Origin: Anaerobaca lacustris | Lineage (GTDB): Bacteria > Planctomycetota > Phycisphaerae > Sedimentisphaerales > Anaerobacaceae | Assembly (NCBI RefSeq): GCF_030012215.1 | Contig: NZ_JASCXX010000001.1 | Coordinates: 1 to 64,000, forward strand | Reading direction: 5' to 3' | Length of the DNA stretch: 64,000 nucleotides | Shown: positions 7,932 to 17,418 of the stretch, piece by piece | Numbering within the stretch: position 1 is the stretch's first letter | How the letters are laid out: each line of letters starts with the position of its first letter | Notes under the pieces: generated by a model | What the model was told of the DNA's origin: nothing | The model's input: the letters and a program-made list of their open reading frames with translations, nothing else | The model's database searches: none | Position numbers and translations under genes: made by a program

Positions 7932-10871
7932 ATGTGCAAGAAACTCGTTCTTCTTATGGTGTTGCTGGGACTGCTGTTGTGTCCGGCGTCCCACGCTGCC
8001 AGTATCATCTGGGTCTCCCAGGCCTACGACACCGACGGCGATGGGGTCCAGGACGACCTGGCGGCCGAGGACTTCGTGCGGTCTCTGGGGTACGACCTGG
8101 ACGTTCAGCGGGGCAACTGGACGGCGCTGGATGCGGCGAAGATCGCGGCGTTCGATGCGGCCGACCTGATCATCTTCAGTCGTTCGACCAACAGCGCCGA
8201 CTATGCCAACGATGCGACAGAAATCGCCCAGTGGAACAGCATCACGACCCCCATCATCAACATGACGGCCTACACGGCCAGGGCCAATCGGTGGCAGTGG
8301 GTCAATTCCGACACCGTCAACAATCTGACCGGTCCGGCGATGGATGTCCTGCTGCCCGAGCACCCGATCTTCACCGGTGTGACGCTCGGCGCCAGCAACC
8401 AGGTCCAGTTGGTCGATGGCACGACCGGCACGGGCCAGACGTCGTTTATTGGTACCCTCAACGTCGGCAGCGGCACGGTGCTCGTCTCGACGGGCACCAG
8501 CACGTGCATTGCCGAATGGCCCGCCGGTGAACCCTACTACGCCGGAGCCGGCACCCCCGCCAGCAACCGCATGCTCTTCTGCATGGGCACGCAGGAATCC
8601 GGCGCCACGCCGCAAGGCGCCTTCAATCTCACCGACACGGGCAAGGCCGTGTTTGCCAACGCCATTCTCTACATGATGGGCGTAAGCATCGAGCCCGGAC
8701 GCGCAGCGAGTCCGACCCCCGAAGACGGCAAGACCGATGTGCCGCGCGACGTGGTTCTCGGATGGACACCGGGCGAGGCGGTGGCCACCCAGGATGTGTA
8801 CTTCGGCGCCTCCCTCGATGAGGTCGAAGCCGCCAGCCGGGCCAACCCGATGGGCGTCCTGGTCAGCCAGGGCCAGAGCGGCGCGACGTATGCACCGGAC
8901 GGGCTGCTCGATTTCAGCCAGACCTACTACTGGCGAGTGGACGGCTTTGAGGCCGACGGCGTCACCATGTATGTGGGCAACGTCTGGAGCTTCACCACCG
9001 AGCCGGTCGCCTATGCGATCGAGGGCATCGTGGCGACCACCAACGGGGTCTCGGAAGAGGGCAGCGGGCCGGAAAGGACCATCGACGGTTCCGGCCTCAA
9101 CGCGGACGATCAGCATTCGACCGAGGCTGGCGACATGTGGCTGGCAGGGGCCCCGGCTGACGAGACGCTCTGGATTCAGTACGAATTCGACAAGGTCTAC
9201 AAGCTCTACGAGCTTCTGGTCTGGAACTACAACGTGATGTTCGAGCCGGTGCTCGGTTTCGGGCTCAAAGATGTGACGATTGAATACTCCGCCGACGGCG
9301 CCGAGTGGATGGTGCTGGGTGACGCCGAGTTCGCGCGAGCGACCGCTCGGGCCGATTACGCGGCCAACACCGTCGTGGATATGCAGGGTGTTGCTGCGAA
9401 GTCTGTGCGTCTGTCCGTCAACAGCGGCCACGGGATGCTGGGCCAGTATGGTCTCAGCGAAGTCAGCTTCACATACATCCCCGTCCAGGCGCGCGAGCCG
9501 CAACCGGCGGATGGGGCCACGGACGTCGATCCGGCTGCGGCCCTGAGCTGGCGGGCGGGCCGCGAGGCGACCTCACACGAGGTGCACTTCGGGACGGACC
9601 CGGAGGATCTGCCCTTGGTCGGCAGTCCTGCGCAGGCCGCCTTCACGCCGGCCGCGCTCGACTTCGGCACCACGTATTACTGGAGAATCGACGAGGTCGG
9701 AGACGAGGTCTGGGCCGGTGAACCCTGGAGCTTCTCCACGCTGGAGTTCGCGCTGATCGAGGGGTTCGAGACGTATACCGACGACATTGATGCCGGCGAG
9801 GCGATCTTCGACACGTGGATCGACGGATGGGTCAACAACACCGGCTCGACCGTCGGCTATCTTGAGACCCCGTTTGCCGAGCGGACGATCGTTCGCAGTG
9901 GGCGGCAGTCGATGCCGCTGTTCTACGACAACACCAGTTCGCCGTTCTACTCGGAGACCTCACGGACGTTCGCGACGCCGCAGAACTGGACCGGCAACGG
10001 CGCCGACACGCTGCGGCTGTTCGTCGCCGGCCAGGCGCCCGCCTTCGTCGAAGCGGCTGACGGGGCGATCCTGATGAACGGGATCGGCACCGACATCTGG
10101 GACGCGGCCGATCAGTTCCGTTACGCGCACAAGAACCTCAGCGGCAGCGGCTCGATCACGGCCCGCGTCGAGTACCTGGACGCCAGCGCGAACAGTTGGG
10201 TTAAAGTCGGCGTGATGATCCGCCAGAACGCCGAGGCCGGCGCGGTCAACGTGTTCATGGCGCTGACGGGCGGCGATGGCGGCGGCGCGACGTTCCAGCA
10301 GCGGATGACGGCTGGCGGCGCCTCGGTATCGCAGCACACCTATGCGGACGGGCCGTTGGCCCCGCCGTACTGGGTGCGGGTGACGCGCGAAGGCAACACG
10401 CTCATGGGATACACCTCTCCCGACGGGGAGAACTGGACCCAGCGCGGCGACACGATCACGCTGGCGATGGCGGACCCGGTGCTGATCGGTCTGGCCGTGA
10501 CCAGCCATAACGCCAATCAGGCCACGAGCGCCGAGTTCTCGAACGTGGCCTTCACGGGCAACGTCACCGGCAACTGGCAGATCGGCGAGATCGGTGCAAC
10601 GCAGCCGGCGGGCAACGCGGTGTCGCCGCTGTATGTCATGTTGAAGGACGCTGCGGGCCAGACGGCGGTGGTGACCCATCCGAACGGGAACATCGTGGGC
10701 CGCTCCGGCTGGAACGAGTGGCAGATTCCGATGAGCGATTTTGCCGGTGTGAACCTGAGCCGGGTAGACACGATGGCGATCGGCGTTGGCAGCCGGACCA
10801 GCCCAACCGCCGGTGGCGCCGGCACCATCTATGTCGACGACATCGGCTTCGGCAAGCCCGCAGCGGAATGA
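7932..10871 (+). CDS. Large secreted discoidin/Ig-like modular protein (paralogue A)
   Basis: A 979-residue exported protein. Domains in order: signal peptide (1-22, cut after ASHA); a head of about 230 residues resembling a ThuA or glutamine-amidotransferase-like fold (IIWVSQAYDTDGDGVQDD near 25, then IIFSRSTNSADY); an Ig-like module with DVPRDVVLGW near 269; an F5/8 type C (discoidin) domain at about 359-516; a second Ig-like module (about 519-602); a jelly-roll-like stretch that opens with EGFETYTDDIDAGEAIFDTW near 610; a concanavalin-like domain of the DUF1349 kind at about 715-880; and a C-terminal beta domain ending in IYVDDIGFGKPAAE. Discoidin and lectin modules suggest carbohydrate or surface binding. 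No dockerin, PEP-CTERM or LPXTG signal is seen. From about residue 520 to the end it is nearly the same as the next gene. A strong Shine-Dalgarno fixes the start. Confidence 0.85.
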   Translation: MCKKLVLLMVLLGLLLCPASHAASIIWVSQAYDTDGDGVQDDLAAEDFVRSLGYDLDVQRGNWTALDAAKIAAFDAADLIIFSRSTNSADYANDATEIAQWNSITTPIINMTAYTARANRWQWVNSDTVNNLTGPAMDVLLPEHPIFTGVTLGASNQVQLVDGTTGTGQTSFIGTLNVGSGTVLVSTGTSTCIAEWPAGEPYYAGAGTPASNRMLFCMGTQESGATPQGAFNLTDTGKAVFANAILYMMGVSIEPGRAASPTPEDGKTDVPRDVVLGWTPGEAVATQDVYFGASLDEVEAASRANPMGVLVSQGQSGATYAPDGLLDFSQTYYWRVDGFEADGVTMYVGNVWSFTTEPVAYAIEGIVATTNGVSEEGSGPERTIDGSGLNADDQHSTEAGDMWLAGAPADETLWIQYEFDKVYKLYELLVWNYNVMFEPVLGFGLKDVTIEYSADGAEWMVLGDAEFARATARADYAANTVVDMQGVAAKSVRLSVNSGHGMLGQYGLSEVSFTYIPVQAREPQPADGATDVDPAAALSWRAGREATSHEVHFGTDPEDLPLVGSPAQAAFTPAALDFGTTYYWRIDEVGDEVWAGEPWSFSTLEFALIEGFETYTDDIDAGEAIFDTWIDGWVNNTGSTVGYLETPFAERTIVRSGRQSMPLFYDNTSSPFYSETSRTFATPQNWTGNGADTLRLFVAGQAPAFVEAADGAILMNGIGTDIWDAADQFRYAHKNLSGSGSITARVEYLDASANSWVKVGVMIRQNAEAGAVNVFMALTGGDGGGATFQQRMTAGGASVSQHTYADGPLAPPYWVRVTREGNTLMGYTSPDGENWTQRGDTITLAMADPVLIGLAVTSHNANQATSAEFSNVAFTGNVTGNWQIGEIGATQPAGNAVSPLYVMLKDAAGQTAVVTHPNGNIVGRSGWNEWQIPMSDFAGVNLSRVDTMAIGVGSRTSPTAGGAGTIYVDDIGFGKPAAE

Positions 10872-10947
10872 CGTTGCTTGTCGGATTGTGACACTGCTCC
10901 CGCGTGGTCTGTGGGCCACGTGGAGGGGGCTGTCGTTGGACGCAATG

Positions 10948-10985
10948 ACCGGGGCCTGCCGTGTGATGCAGGCCCCGGTTTTCTA
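10948..10985 (+). terminator. Rho-independent terminator after paralogue A
   Basis: A perfect 12-bp stem, ACCGGGGCCTGC (10948-10959) with GCAGGCCCCGGT (10968-10979), closes an eight-base loop and is followed by TTTTCTA. The inner stem GGGGCCTGC/GCAGGCCCC recurs after the third paralogue at 52154-52182. Confidence 0.85.
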
Positions 10986-11055
10986 TGGTGGTTCGGCGAG
11001 CGCGACACGATTGCTCTAGCCTGCGACGGCCGCGCCAGAGAAAAGGAGGATCTCC

Positions 11056-13986
11056 ATGTTCCGGAAATCGAAGCATCATGTGGGGGCTGTGTTGCTGGTC
11101 TTGGCGGTCCTAGCGGGTACCGTATCGGCCGCCGACGGCTACGCGCTGCAGTTCGACGGGGTGAATGACTACGTGGAGGTTGGCGCGGCGCTCATTTCAA
11201 ACGATCTCACCATGTCGGCCTGGGTCAAGGCCGATACGCCGTGGATCAACGACACGCGCGTCATCATCTCCAACAGCCACTGGGGTGCGGCCGCCGGCCG
11301 TGTCGGTTTCCATTTGCAGGTGGAGGCCAACGGGACCCCGAGATCGCGATTTCAGACCCAAGCCGACGGCGTCGGCGTCTGGGGGGTCCGAGGCACGACA
11401 AACGTGGTCGGCGCCTGGCATCACGTGACCTTCGTCAAGAGCGGACCACGAATCTCGATCGTCGTCAATGGTGTCGAGGAGGCTGCTCTGGGCGATATGC
11501 CCGAATCGGTCAGTGGATTGAACGTTCTCGACCGGATTCGCATTGCCTCCACCAACAGCAATACCCGGTTCTTCCCCGGTCTGATCGACGAAGTGCGCGT
11601 CTGGGACCATGCGCGCACGGAGGCGGAGATTCTGGGCGATATGGGCGGGGAGCTCAAAGGTACCGAACCTGGGCTGGTCGGCTACTGGAAATTCAATGAA
11701 GGGGCCGGGACGACGGTTTTCGACAGCACGCCTGAGGGCAACGATGGAACGATCGTCGGGGCCTTGTGGACGACGGACGCGGCGCCGGTGGCGCCGGGGG
11801 CGGCGCCTGCGACGGCGCACGGTCCGATCCCGGCCAACGGAACGGTGGATGTGCCTCGCGACGTCGTGCTCCGTTGGGACGCGGGGGCCTACGCCCACAC
11901 GCACGATGTCTACCTGGGGACGGCGTTCGAGGACGTCGATCTGGCCGGCCGGACCGACCCGATGGGTGTGCTCGTCAGTCAGGGTCAGACGGCTGCCGAC
12001 TACGCTCCGGCCGGTCTGCTCGATTTTGAAACGACCTACTACTGGCGCGTGGACGAAGTCAATGCGCCGCCGGACGGCACCGTCTACAGAGGCAGCGTCT
12101 GGAGCTTCACGACGGAGCCGTTCGCCTATCCGATCGGGAACGTCGTCGCCGCCAGCAATGGGATCTCTGAAGCAAGTGCCGGCCCTGGGAAAACCGTCGA
12201 CGGCTCGGGCCTCGACGCGGACGACTTGCACTCGATCAACGCGGCCGACATGTGGCTGGCCAGCCCTCCGGCCGACGAGGCCCTGTACATCCAATACGAG
12301 TTCGACCGCGTCCACAAACTGCATGAGATGCTGGTCTGGAACTACAACGTGCAGTTCGAAGCCGTTCTGGGCTATGGGTGCAAGGACGTCACCGTCGCGT
12401 ATTCCGAGAATGGCGAGGACTGGATGGTTCTGGGCGATTTCGAGTTCGCTCGGGCGACCGCGCGGGCCGGATACGCCGCGAATACCACGGTCGAGTTCGC
12501 CGGTGTGGCCGCGCAGGCGGTCCGCCTGACGGTCAACGGCAATTGGGGCGGGATGCTTCCCCAGTTCGGCCTCGGCGAGGTGCGGTTCTCCTCCATCCCG
12601 GCGCGGGCGCGTGAGCCGCAGCCGGCGGACGGGGCAACGCTGCTCGATCCTGATACGCCTCTGAGTTGGCGCGCGGGCCGCGATGCGACTTCCCATGAAG
12701 TGTATCTCGGCACCCACCCGGACGAGTTGTTGCTGGCCGACAGCGTGGTCGGCGCCGCCTTTACGCCGGGACCGCTGAGCTTTGGCACCACGTACTACTG
12801 GCGGATCGATGCGGTCGGCGACGAGGTCTGGGCCGGCGATCTCTGGAGCTTCTCGACGCTGGACTTCGTCCTGATCGACGGGTTTGAGGACTACACCGAC
12901 GACATCGAGGCCGGCGAGGCGATCTTCGACACCTGGATCGACGGCTGGGTCAACAACACCGGCTCGACGGTCGGCTACTTCGACGCCCCGTTCGCCGAGA
13001 AGACCATCGTCTACAGCGGCGCCCAGTCGATGCCGTTGCTGTATGACAACACGGTCTCGCCGTTCTACTCCGAGGCCGAGCGGACGTTTGACTCGCCGCT
13101 GAATTGGACCGTCAATGGCGCCGACACGCTGCGGCTGTTCGTCGCCGGGCGGGCCCCGGCCTTCGCTGAGGCGGCCGACGGCACGATCCTGATGAACGCG
13201 ATCGGCAACGATATCTGGGGCAACGCCGATCAGTTCCGCTATGTGTACAAGAACCTCAGCGGCAACGGCTCGATCACGGCCCGCGTCGATATGCTCGACG
13301 TCAGTCCCGACATCTGGGTCAAGGGCGGCGTGATGATCCGCCAGAATGCCGACGCCGGGGCCGTCAACGTGTTCATGGCGATGACCGGCAGCGGGGGCGG
13401 CGGGTCAACATTCCAGCAGCGCATGATCGCCACCGGCGTCTCGGTCTCGCAGCACACCTACGCCGATGGGCCGTTCACCGCGCCGTACTGGGTGCGAGTC
13501 ACGCGCGAAGGCAACACGCTCACGGGATACACTTCGCCGGACGGCGAGAACTGGACCCAGCGTGGCGACACGATCACGCTGGCGATGACCGATCCGGTGT
13601 TGATCGGGTTGGCGCTGACCAGCCACAACGCCAATCAGGCGACCAGCGCGCAGTTCTCCAACGTGGCCTTCACGGGCAACGTGACAGGCGCCTGGCAGGT
13701 GGCCGAGGTCGGCGTCGCGCAGCCGGAAGGCAACACGGCGGCACCGTTGTACGTGGCCCTGGAAGACGCAACCGGCAAATCGGCGGTGGTGACGCATCCG
13801 GACGCGAACATCGTGGGCCGCTCCGGCTGGAACGAATGGCAGATCCCGCTGAGCGAGTTCACGGGCGTCAACCTGAGCCGGGTGGACACGATGACCATCG
13901 GCGTCGGCAACAAGACCAACCCCACCGCCGGCGGCGCCGGCACCATCTACATCGACGACATCTCGTTTGGAAAGCCGGCGGAATGA
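11056..13986 (+). CDS. Large secreted LamG/discoidin modular protein (paralogue B)
   Basis: A 976-residue exported protein and tandem paralogue of the preceding gene. Domains: signal peptide (1-25); LamG/concanavalin-like head (about 26-245, opening YALQFDGVNDYVEVGAAL and closing with GYWKFNEGAGT); Ig-like module with DVPRDVVLRW; discoidin domain (about 357-512); second Ig-like module; the shared block that opens with DGFEDYTDDIEAGEAIFDTW; the DUF1349-like block with FRYVYKNLSGNGSITARV; and a C-terminal beta domain. From the first Ig-like module onward it follows paralogue A domain for domain, while the head is unrelated. This is a clear head swap on a conserved trunk. A predicted binding function for glycans or cell surfaces is inferred from the module types. 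The Shine-Dalgarno AGGAGG at 11045 supports the start. Confidence 0.85.
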   Translation: MFRKSKHHVGAVLLVLAVLAGTVSAADGYALQFDGVNDYVEVGAALISNDLTMSAWVKADTPWINDTRVIISNSHWGAAAGRVGFHLQVEANGTPRSRFQTQADGVGVWGVRGTTNVVGAWHHVTFVKSGPRISIVVNGVEEAALGDMPESVSGLNVLDRIRIASTNSNTRFFPGLIDEVRVWDHARTEAEILGDMGGELKGTEPGLVGYWKFNEGAGTTVFDSTPEGNDGTIVGALWTTDAAPVAPGAAPATAHGPIPANGTVDVPRDVVLRWDAGAYAHTHDVYLGTAFEDVDLAGRTDPMGVLVSQGQTAADYAPAGLLDFETTYYWRVDEVNAPPDGTVYRGSVWSFTTEPFAYPIGNVVAASNGISEASAGPGKTVDGSGLDADDLHSINAADMWLASPPADEALYIQYEFDRVHKLHEMLVWNYNVQFEAVLGYGCKDVTVAYSENGEDWMVLGDFEFARATARAGYAANTTVEFAGVAAQAVRLTVNGNWGGMLPQFGLGEVRFSSIPARAREPQPADGATLLDPDTPLSWRAGRDATSHEVYLGTHPDELLLADSVVGAAFTPGPLSFGTTYYWRIDAVGDEVWAGDLWSFSTLDFVLIDGFEDYTDDIEAGEAIFDTWIDGWVNNTGSTVGYFDAPFAEKTIVYSGAQSMPLLYDNTVSPFYSEAERTFDSPLNWTVNGADTLRLFVAGRAPAFAEAADGTILMNAIGNDIWGNADQFRYVYKNLSGNGSITARVDMLDVSPDIWVKGGVMIRQNADAGAVNVFMAMTGSGGGGSTFQQRMIATGVSVSQHTYADGPFTAPYWVRVTREGNTLTGYTSPDGENWTQRGDTITLAMTDPVLIGLALTSHNANQATSAQFSNVAFTGNVTGAWQVAEVGVAQPEGNTAAPLYVALEDATGKSAVVTHPDANIVGRSGWNEWQIPLSEFTGVNLSRVDTMTIGVGNKTNPTAGGAGTIYIDDISFGKPAE

Positions 13987-14022
13987 TCTGAGGCGGCTTG
14001 TCTGACGGAGAATGATGGTATT

Positions 14023-14060
14023 GCGGGGCTCGTGTCCAGGGATGCGAGCCCCGCTGTTTT
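14023..14060 (+). terminator. Rho-independent terminator after paralogue B
   Basis: A 10-bp perfect stem GCGGGGCTCG (14023-14032) / CGAGCCCCGC (14045-14054) with a 12-base loop, followed by TGTTTTCT. Position directly after the gene and the T run support termination of the plus-strand transcript. Confidence 0.8.
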
Positions 14061-14167
14061 CTATGACGCTATCGCGATGGGCCACAGGCTCGCAGGCGCA
14101 AAGAGAACGCCGGAGCGACCTTTCGATGGGCCGCCCCGGCGTGCGTGCTTCGAATGGAACCTGTGGC

Positions 14168-15013
14168 TCAGTCCTTCAACTCGCGGATCCAGATGTTGCG
14201 GTAGCGCACCGGATTGCCGTGGTCCTGCAACTGGAGCGGGCCTTTATCGCCATGCGGCTGGTAGTCGGTGACGGCGTGGGCGTTGATCCAGCCGGTGCCG
14301 CCGGTCAGCTCGACGTGGTCGTGAATGAGTACGCCGTTGTGGAAGACGGTGAACGTGGCCTTTCGTGTGACGTTGCCGTCCTTGTCGAATGTGGGACGGT
14401 GGTAGATGATGTCGTAGCTCTGCCACTGGCCGGGCGGTCGGCAGACGTTGACCAGCGGAACGGCCCGGCCGTAGAGCGCGCCGCACTGGCCGTCGGGATA
14501 GGTCTTGTTGTCGTAGGAGTCGAGGACCTGGATTTCGTACTGGCCCTGGAGGAAGACGCCGCTGTTGCCCCGGCCCTGGCCGCTGCCGGAGACGCGCGCC
14601 GGCGTGGCGAACTCGACGTGCAACTGGCACGACCCGAACTGCTCCTTCGTCTGGATGTAGCCGGCCCGCTTGACCGATTCCATGTAGCCGTCGCGGAAGA
14701 TCCACTTGGTGGGATTGCCTTGCGTGTCGGTCCAGTTGGCCATGCACGCCTCGGTCCCGGCAAACAGCACGGTCGCGTCGGCCGGAGCGTCGCCGCAGCC
14801 TTCACCCGGCGCAACGACCGGCGGGGCAGGGCGGTCCATGTCGTGCACCTTCCAACGACCCGTGGGCGTGTCCAGGTACTGGATCAACGGCGGCTTCTCC
14901 TCGCCGGCGGCGACTTCGACCTTGGCCTCGCTTCTGGCCGCGTCCTGCGTGGCGCATCCGGCCAGCAGAGCCAACATCGCGATGACGACCCCCAACCACA
15001 ACATCCTGTTCAT
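14168..15013 (-). CDS. DUF1080 (3-keto-disaccharide hydrolase domain) lipoprotein
   Basis: A 281-residue lipoprotein: a short hydrophobic N-terminus with lipobox LLAGC (Cys20), a linker, then a DUF1080 domain from about residue 80 to the end (ATVLFAGTEACMANWTDTQG, GYIQTKEQFGSCQLHVEF, then GNSGVFLQGQYEIQVLDSY, a hallmark stretch of the family, and a C-terminal RNIWIRELKD). The fold is a concanavalin-like beta sandwich. Members have been shown to cleave 3-keto-glycosides made by Gfo/Idh/MocA oxidases, and such oxidoreductases occur elsewhere in this window (714, 42894, 45408), though not adjacent. Location is probably the periplasmic face of a membrane. Alternatively it may only bind sugars. 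The start with AGGAG a few bases upstream is convincing. Confidence 0.85.
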   Translation of the reverse strand: MNRMLWLGVVIAMLALLAGCATQDAARSEAKVEVAAGEEKPPLIQYLDTPTGRWKVHDMDRPAPPVVAPGEGCGDAPADATVLFAGTEACMANWTDTQGNPTKWIFRDGYMESVKRAGYIQTKEQFGSCQLHVEFATPARVSGSGQGRGNSGVFLQGQYEIQVLDSYDNKTYPDGQCGALYGRAVPLVNVCRPPGQWQSYDIIYHRPTFDKDGNVTRKATFTVFHNGVLIHDHVELTGGTGWINAHAVTDYQPHGDKGPLQLQDHGNPVRYRNIWIRELKD

Positions 15014-15260
15014 GGCAACTCCTTTCCCCTAAGTCTGTACAATCCATGTCTTGGTGCGGCGATGCTCATGCGGCCGCGGCCCAATTTATACATCAATCGA
15101 TGGGCTGCGCCAAGAGCGTCCATCGGCGCAGCGATTCTGACGCCCGCAATCGCCGCACAGGCAGAACGCTTCCGTGAGATTGCGGGATCTCCCGGGTCTT
15201 GAGGTTGTGAGATCGTCGATACGCTTCGAGGGTCAGCCGCTCAGGAACCATGAATCCGGC

Positions 15261-15743
15261 TTATTCGATGTCCGACCTCGCGATGTCTATCACCTCGAGA
15301 CGGCGGTCGCCGCGGGGGATTGTTACGGTTACCGTGTCTCCGACCGAGCATCCGAGAATGGCCTGTCCTACGGGCGAGTGGATCGAAAGGCCCTTGGTAT
15401 CGAGATCGGCCTCGTCGGGACCCAGCAACTGGTAGGTCACCTTGGCGTTCGTATCCAGATCGAGCAGAGTCACGACTGTGCCGAACGCGGCATGATCGGT
15501 CTGGGCCTGTGTGCAATCGACGATATCCGACCGGTTGATCTTCCCCTTGAGCTCATTGATCTGCCCGACGAGAAAGCCTTGTCGCTCGCGCCCGTAGATA
15601 TAGGCGCCGTTCTCCTTCAGATCGCCCAGTTCACGCGCGGCAGCCACGTCCCTCAAGACGACGGTCAGCTCCTTCTCCAGCCGATCCAGTTCTTCCTTCA
15701 GCTTGTTGAAACCCGTTTTCGAAATCGGTACAGGGTCCAGCAT
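15261..15743 (-). CDS. greA: Transcription elongation factor GreA
   Basis: A 160-residue Gre factor that enters the secondary channel of stalled RNA polymerase and stimulates transcript cleavage. The N-terminal coiled coil runs from about residue 8 to 75 (FNKLKEELDRLEKEL, then ARELGDLKENGAYIYGRERQ), and the tip carries the acidic pair in the DLKENGAY segment that coordinates magnesium. The C-terminal FKBP-like domain has SPVGQAILGCSVGDTV (about 127-142). The start at 15743 gives the normal family length of about 158; the open frame continues 59 codons upstream but without family similarity. It is a single-gene unit here. The Ala-Tyr in place of the usual Glu-Tyr after ENGA deserves a glance but is within family variation. 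Confidence 0.92.
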   Translation of the reverse strand: MLDPVPISKTGFNKLKEELDRLEKELTVVLRDVAAARELGDLKENGAYIYGRERQGFLVGQINELKGKINRSDIVDCTQAQTDHAAFGTVVTLLDLDTNAKVTYQLLGPDEADLDTKGLSIHSPVGQAILGCSVGDTVTVTIPRGDRRLEVIDIARSDIE

Positions 15744-15971
15744 TCTGACATGCCTCCAGTACAAGAGAGCCTGTTTCGTGATCTTACGGCTAACGAACGT
15801 CCTGCGATTGTGCCCGTCCCCAGATGGATACCCATCCATGGCCTCGCCTACATACTCGAAAACGCCTCGTGTTTCAACGCCTTTTTCCACATGACCGGAC
15901 AGAAGGGTGCTTCTGTCCACTTGGAAGGTGGATCGAGATCGATACGTGCTGTCTCGCGGACCGACCTGCGC

Positions 15972-16766
15972 CTACGTGGTTCGGAAGATGGATCGGTTGA
16001 GGGGGCCGTGGGGGGTGAAGGAGGTCTTGCTGGTGAGCCAAAGGCCCAGTGCCAGGGTGATGGCGGTCCCGGAGAAGATGGAGATCATGATGGCGATCTG
16101 GTACTTGATGGCGATGGCCGGGCTGGCGCCGCCGAGGATGACGCCGGTCATCATGCCGGGCAGCGAGACCAGACCGATGGTGGTCATGGACGCTACCGTC
16201 GGGGCCAGGGCGGCCCGGCAGGCCTTCCGTGCGTAGGGCCGCGTCGCCTCGTGGAGCAGGGCCCCCTGGGCGAGACTCTGGAGGAAGGCTTTTTCGCCCG
16301 TTCGGATGCTCTCGTAGAAGGTGCGGACGCCCACGATGTCGGCGCGGAGGCAGTTGCCGAGAATCATGCCGCCGATGGGGATGGCGTACTGGGCGTCGAG
16401 CAGGTTGTCCCTCTGGAGGATCAGTCCGACGAACAGCAGCAGGGGGACCGCGGTGCCGGCCAGCAGCGCGCCGAACAGTGGCAGCGCGATCCGGCTGAGC
16501 TTCAGCGAGCACGACCGTACGATCGATACATCCGCGACCGTCACCATCACCAGCAGCCATGCGGCGTTGAGCCACAGGTTGTTGAGTCGGAAGACCACCT
16601 GGAGATAAAGGCCCACGAAGATGAGCTGCAACGTCATGCGCACGACCGACACCACCGTCTCGCCGATCATCGGGATGCGATACCACAGCATGATCGCCAA
16701 TGGGAAAGCCAGCAGCAGGTAGGCCGCCGCCAGGTGTCCGACGCCGATTTCCACCACCTGATTCAT
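15972..16766 (-). CDS. fetB: ABC transporter permease of the FetB (UPF0014) family
   Basis: A 264-residue integral membrane protein with about seven hydrophobic segments and the family stretches MIGETVVSVVRMTLQLIFVG (33-52), AIPIGGMILGNCL (about 128-140) and LVSLPGMMTGVILGGASP. E. coli FetB with its ATPase FetA exports iron and gives resistance to peroxide stress; substrate in this organism is inferred. The start at 16766 overlaps the end of the ATPase gene by four bases (ATGA), so the two are translationally coupled. A longer open frame upstream covers the ATPase antisense frame and was not used. The C-terminal tail is short and polar. Confidence 0.88.
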   Translation of the reverse strand: MNQVVEIGVGHLAAAYLLLAFPLAIMLWYRIPMIGETVVSVVRMTLQLIFVGLYLQVVFRLNNLWLNAAWLLVMVTVADVSIVRSCSLKLSRIALPLFGALLAGTAVPLLLFVGLILQRDNLLDAQYAIPIGGMILGNCLRADIVGVRTFYESIRTGEKAFLQSLAQGALLHEATRPYARKACRAALAPTVASMTTIGLVSLPGMMTGVILGGASPAIAIKYQIAIMISIFSGTAITLALGLWLTSKTSFTPHGPLNRSIFRTT

Positions 16767-17407
16767 GCGGTCCCTCCCTGCATCTCGATGACCGAGTCGG
16801 CAAAGGGGAACGACTCGGCATCGTGCGCAACGAACAGCATGGTTGTGTCCGTGTGCGAGCGGAAACACTCGATGACCTTCCGCTTGCTCGCCGGGTCCAG
16901 GGCGGACGTTACTTCGTCGAGCAGGAAGATGTTGCGGTCGAGCAGCAGGGCCGAGACCAATGCCACTCTCTGCTTCTCGCCGCCCGACAGGTCGCCGGCG
17001 TCCTTGTCGAGCAGGCTTCGGGCCAGTCCGAAGGCATCGAACAACTCCGAGAAGCGGGCGAGGTTGCCTCGCAAGGCGGTGTTGGCGCGGTAGTGGAACG
17101 GCCGTTCGAGAATATCGCGGACGATGCCGGCCCCAAGGTCCGGCTCCTGTCCGACGTAGGCGATGCGCCGTCTGAGCGTCCAGACGCTCTCGGCCGTCAG
17201 GGCCTGGCCGGCGATGTGGACCGAACCGGCCTGCGGGACCACGAACCCGAGCAGGCAGCGCAGCACGGTGGACTTGCCGCAACCCGATGGACCCGTCAGC
17301 AGGGCCTTCTGGCCCGCCTCCAGGCCGAGCGAGAAGTCCTGCAGGATCGTCTGTCCGTTGAGCCGAACGGTCACATCCTTGATATCGAGTGTGTCAGGCC
17401 GATCCAT
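16763..17407 (-). CDS. fetA: ABC transporter ATP-binding protein of the FetA family
   Basis: A 214-residue ATPase. Walker A is GPSGCGKST (39-47), the Q loop is YVGQEPD, the signature LSGGEKQRVAL comes next, and Walker B FLLDEVTSALD is followed by the H-loop histidine in FVAHD. All catalytic residues are present. The N-terminus is taken at MDRPDTLDIKDVTV (17407); 22 further in-frame codons lie upstream but overlap no Shine-Dalgarno. With the coupled FetB-type permease it would form a small exporter, in E. coli for iron. The DUF4838 gene ends only 11 bp upstream, so the pair may be the distal part of a longer minus-strand transcript that begins at resB. Confidence 0.88.
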   Translation of the reverse strand: MDRPDTLDIKDVTVRLNGQTILQDFSLGLEAGQKALLTGPSGCGKSTVLRCLLGFVVPQAGSVHIAGQALTAESVWTLRRRIAYVGQEPDLGAGIVRDILERPFHYRANTALRGNLARFSELFDAFGLARSLLDKDAGDLSGGEKQRVALVSALLLDRNIFLLDEVTSALDPASKRKVIECFRSHTDTTMLFVAHDAESFPFADSVIEMQGGTA

Positions 17408-17418
17408 CGGTTTCCGGT

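Noticed and set aside
14168-15013. Direct operon link between the DUF1080 protein and an oxidoreductase
   Set aside because: No Gfo/Idh/MocA gene is adjacent; the nearest are more than 12 kb away, so only a pathway-level link is suggested.
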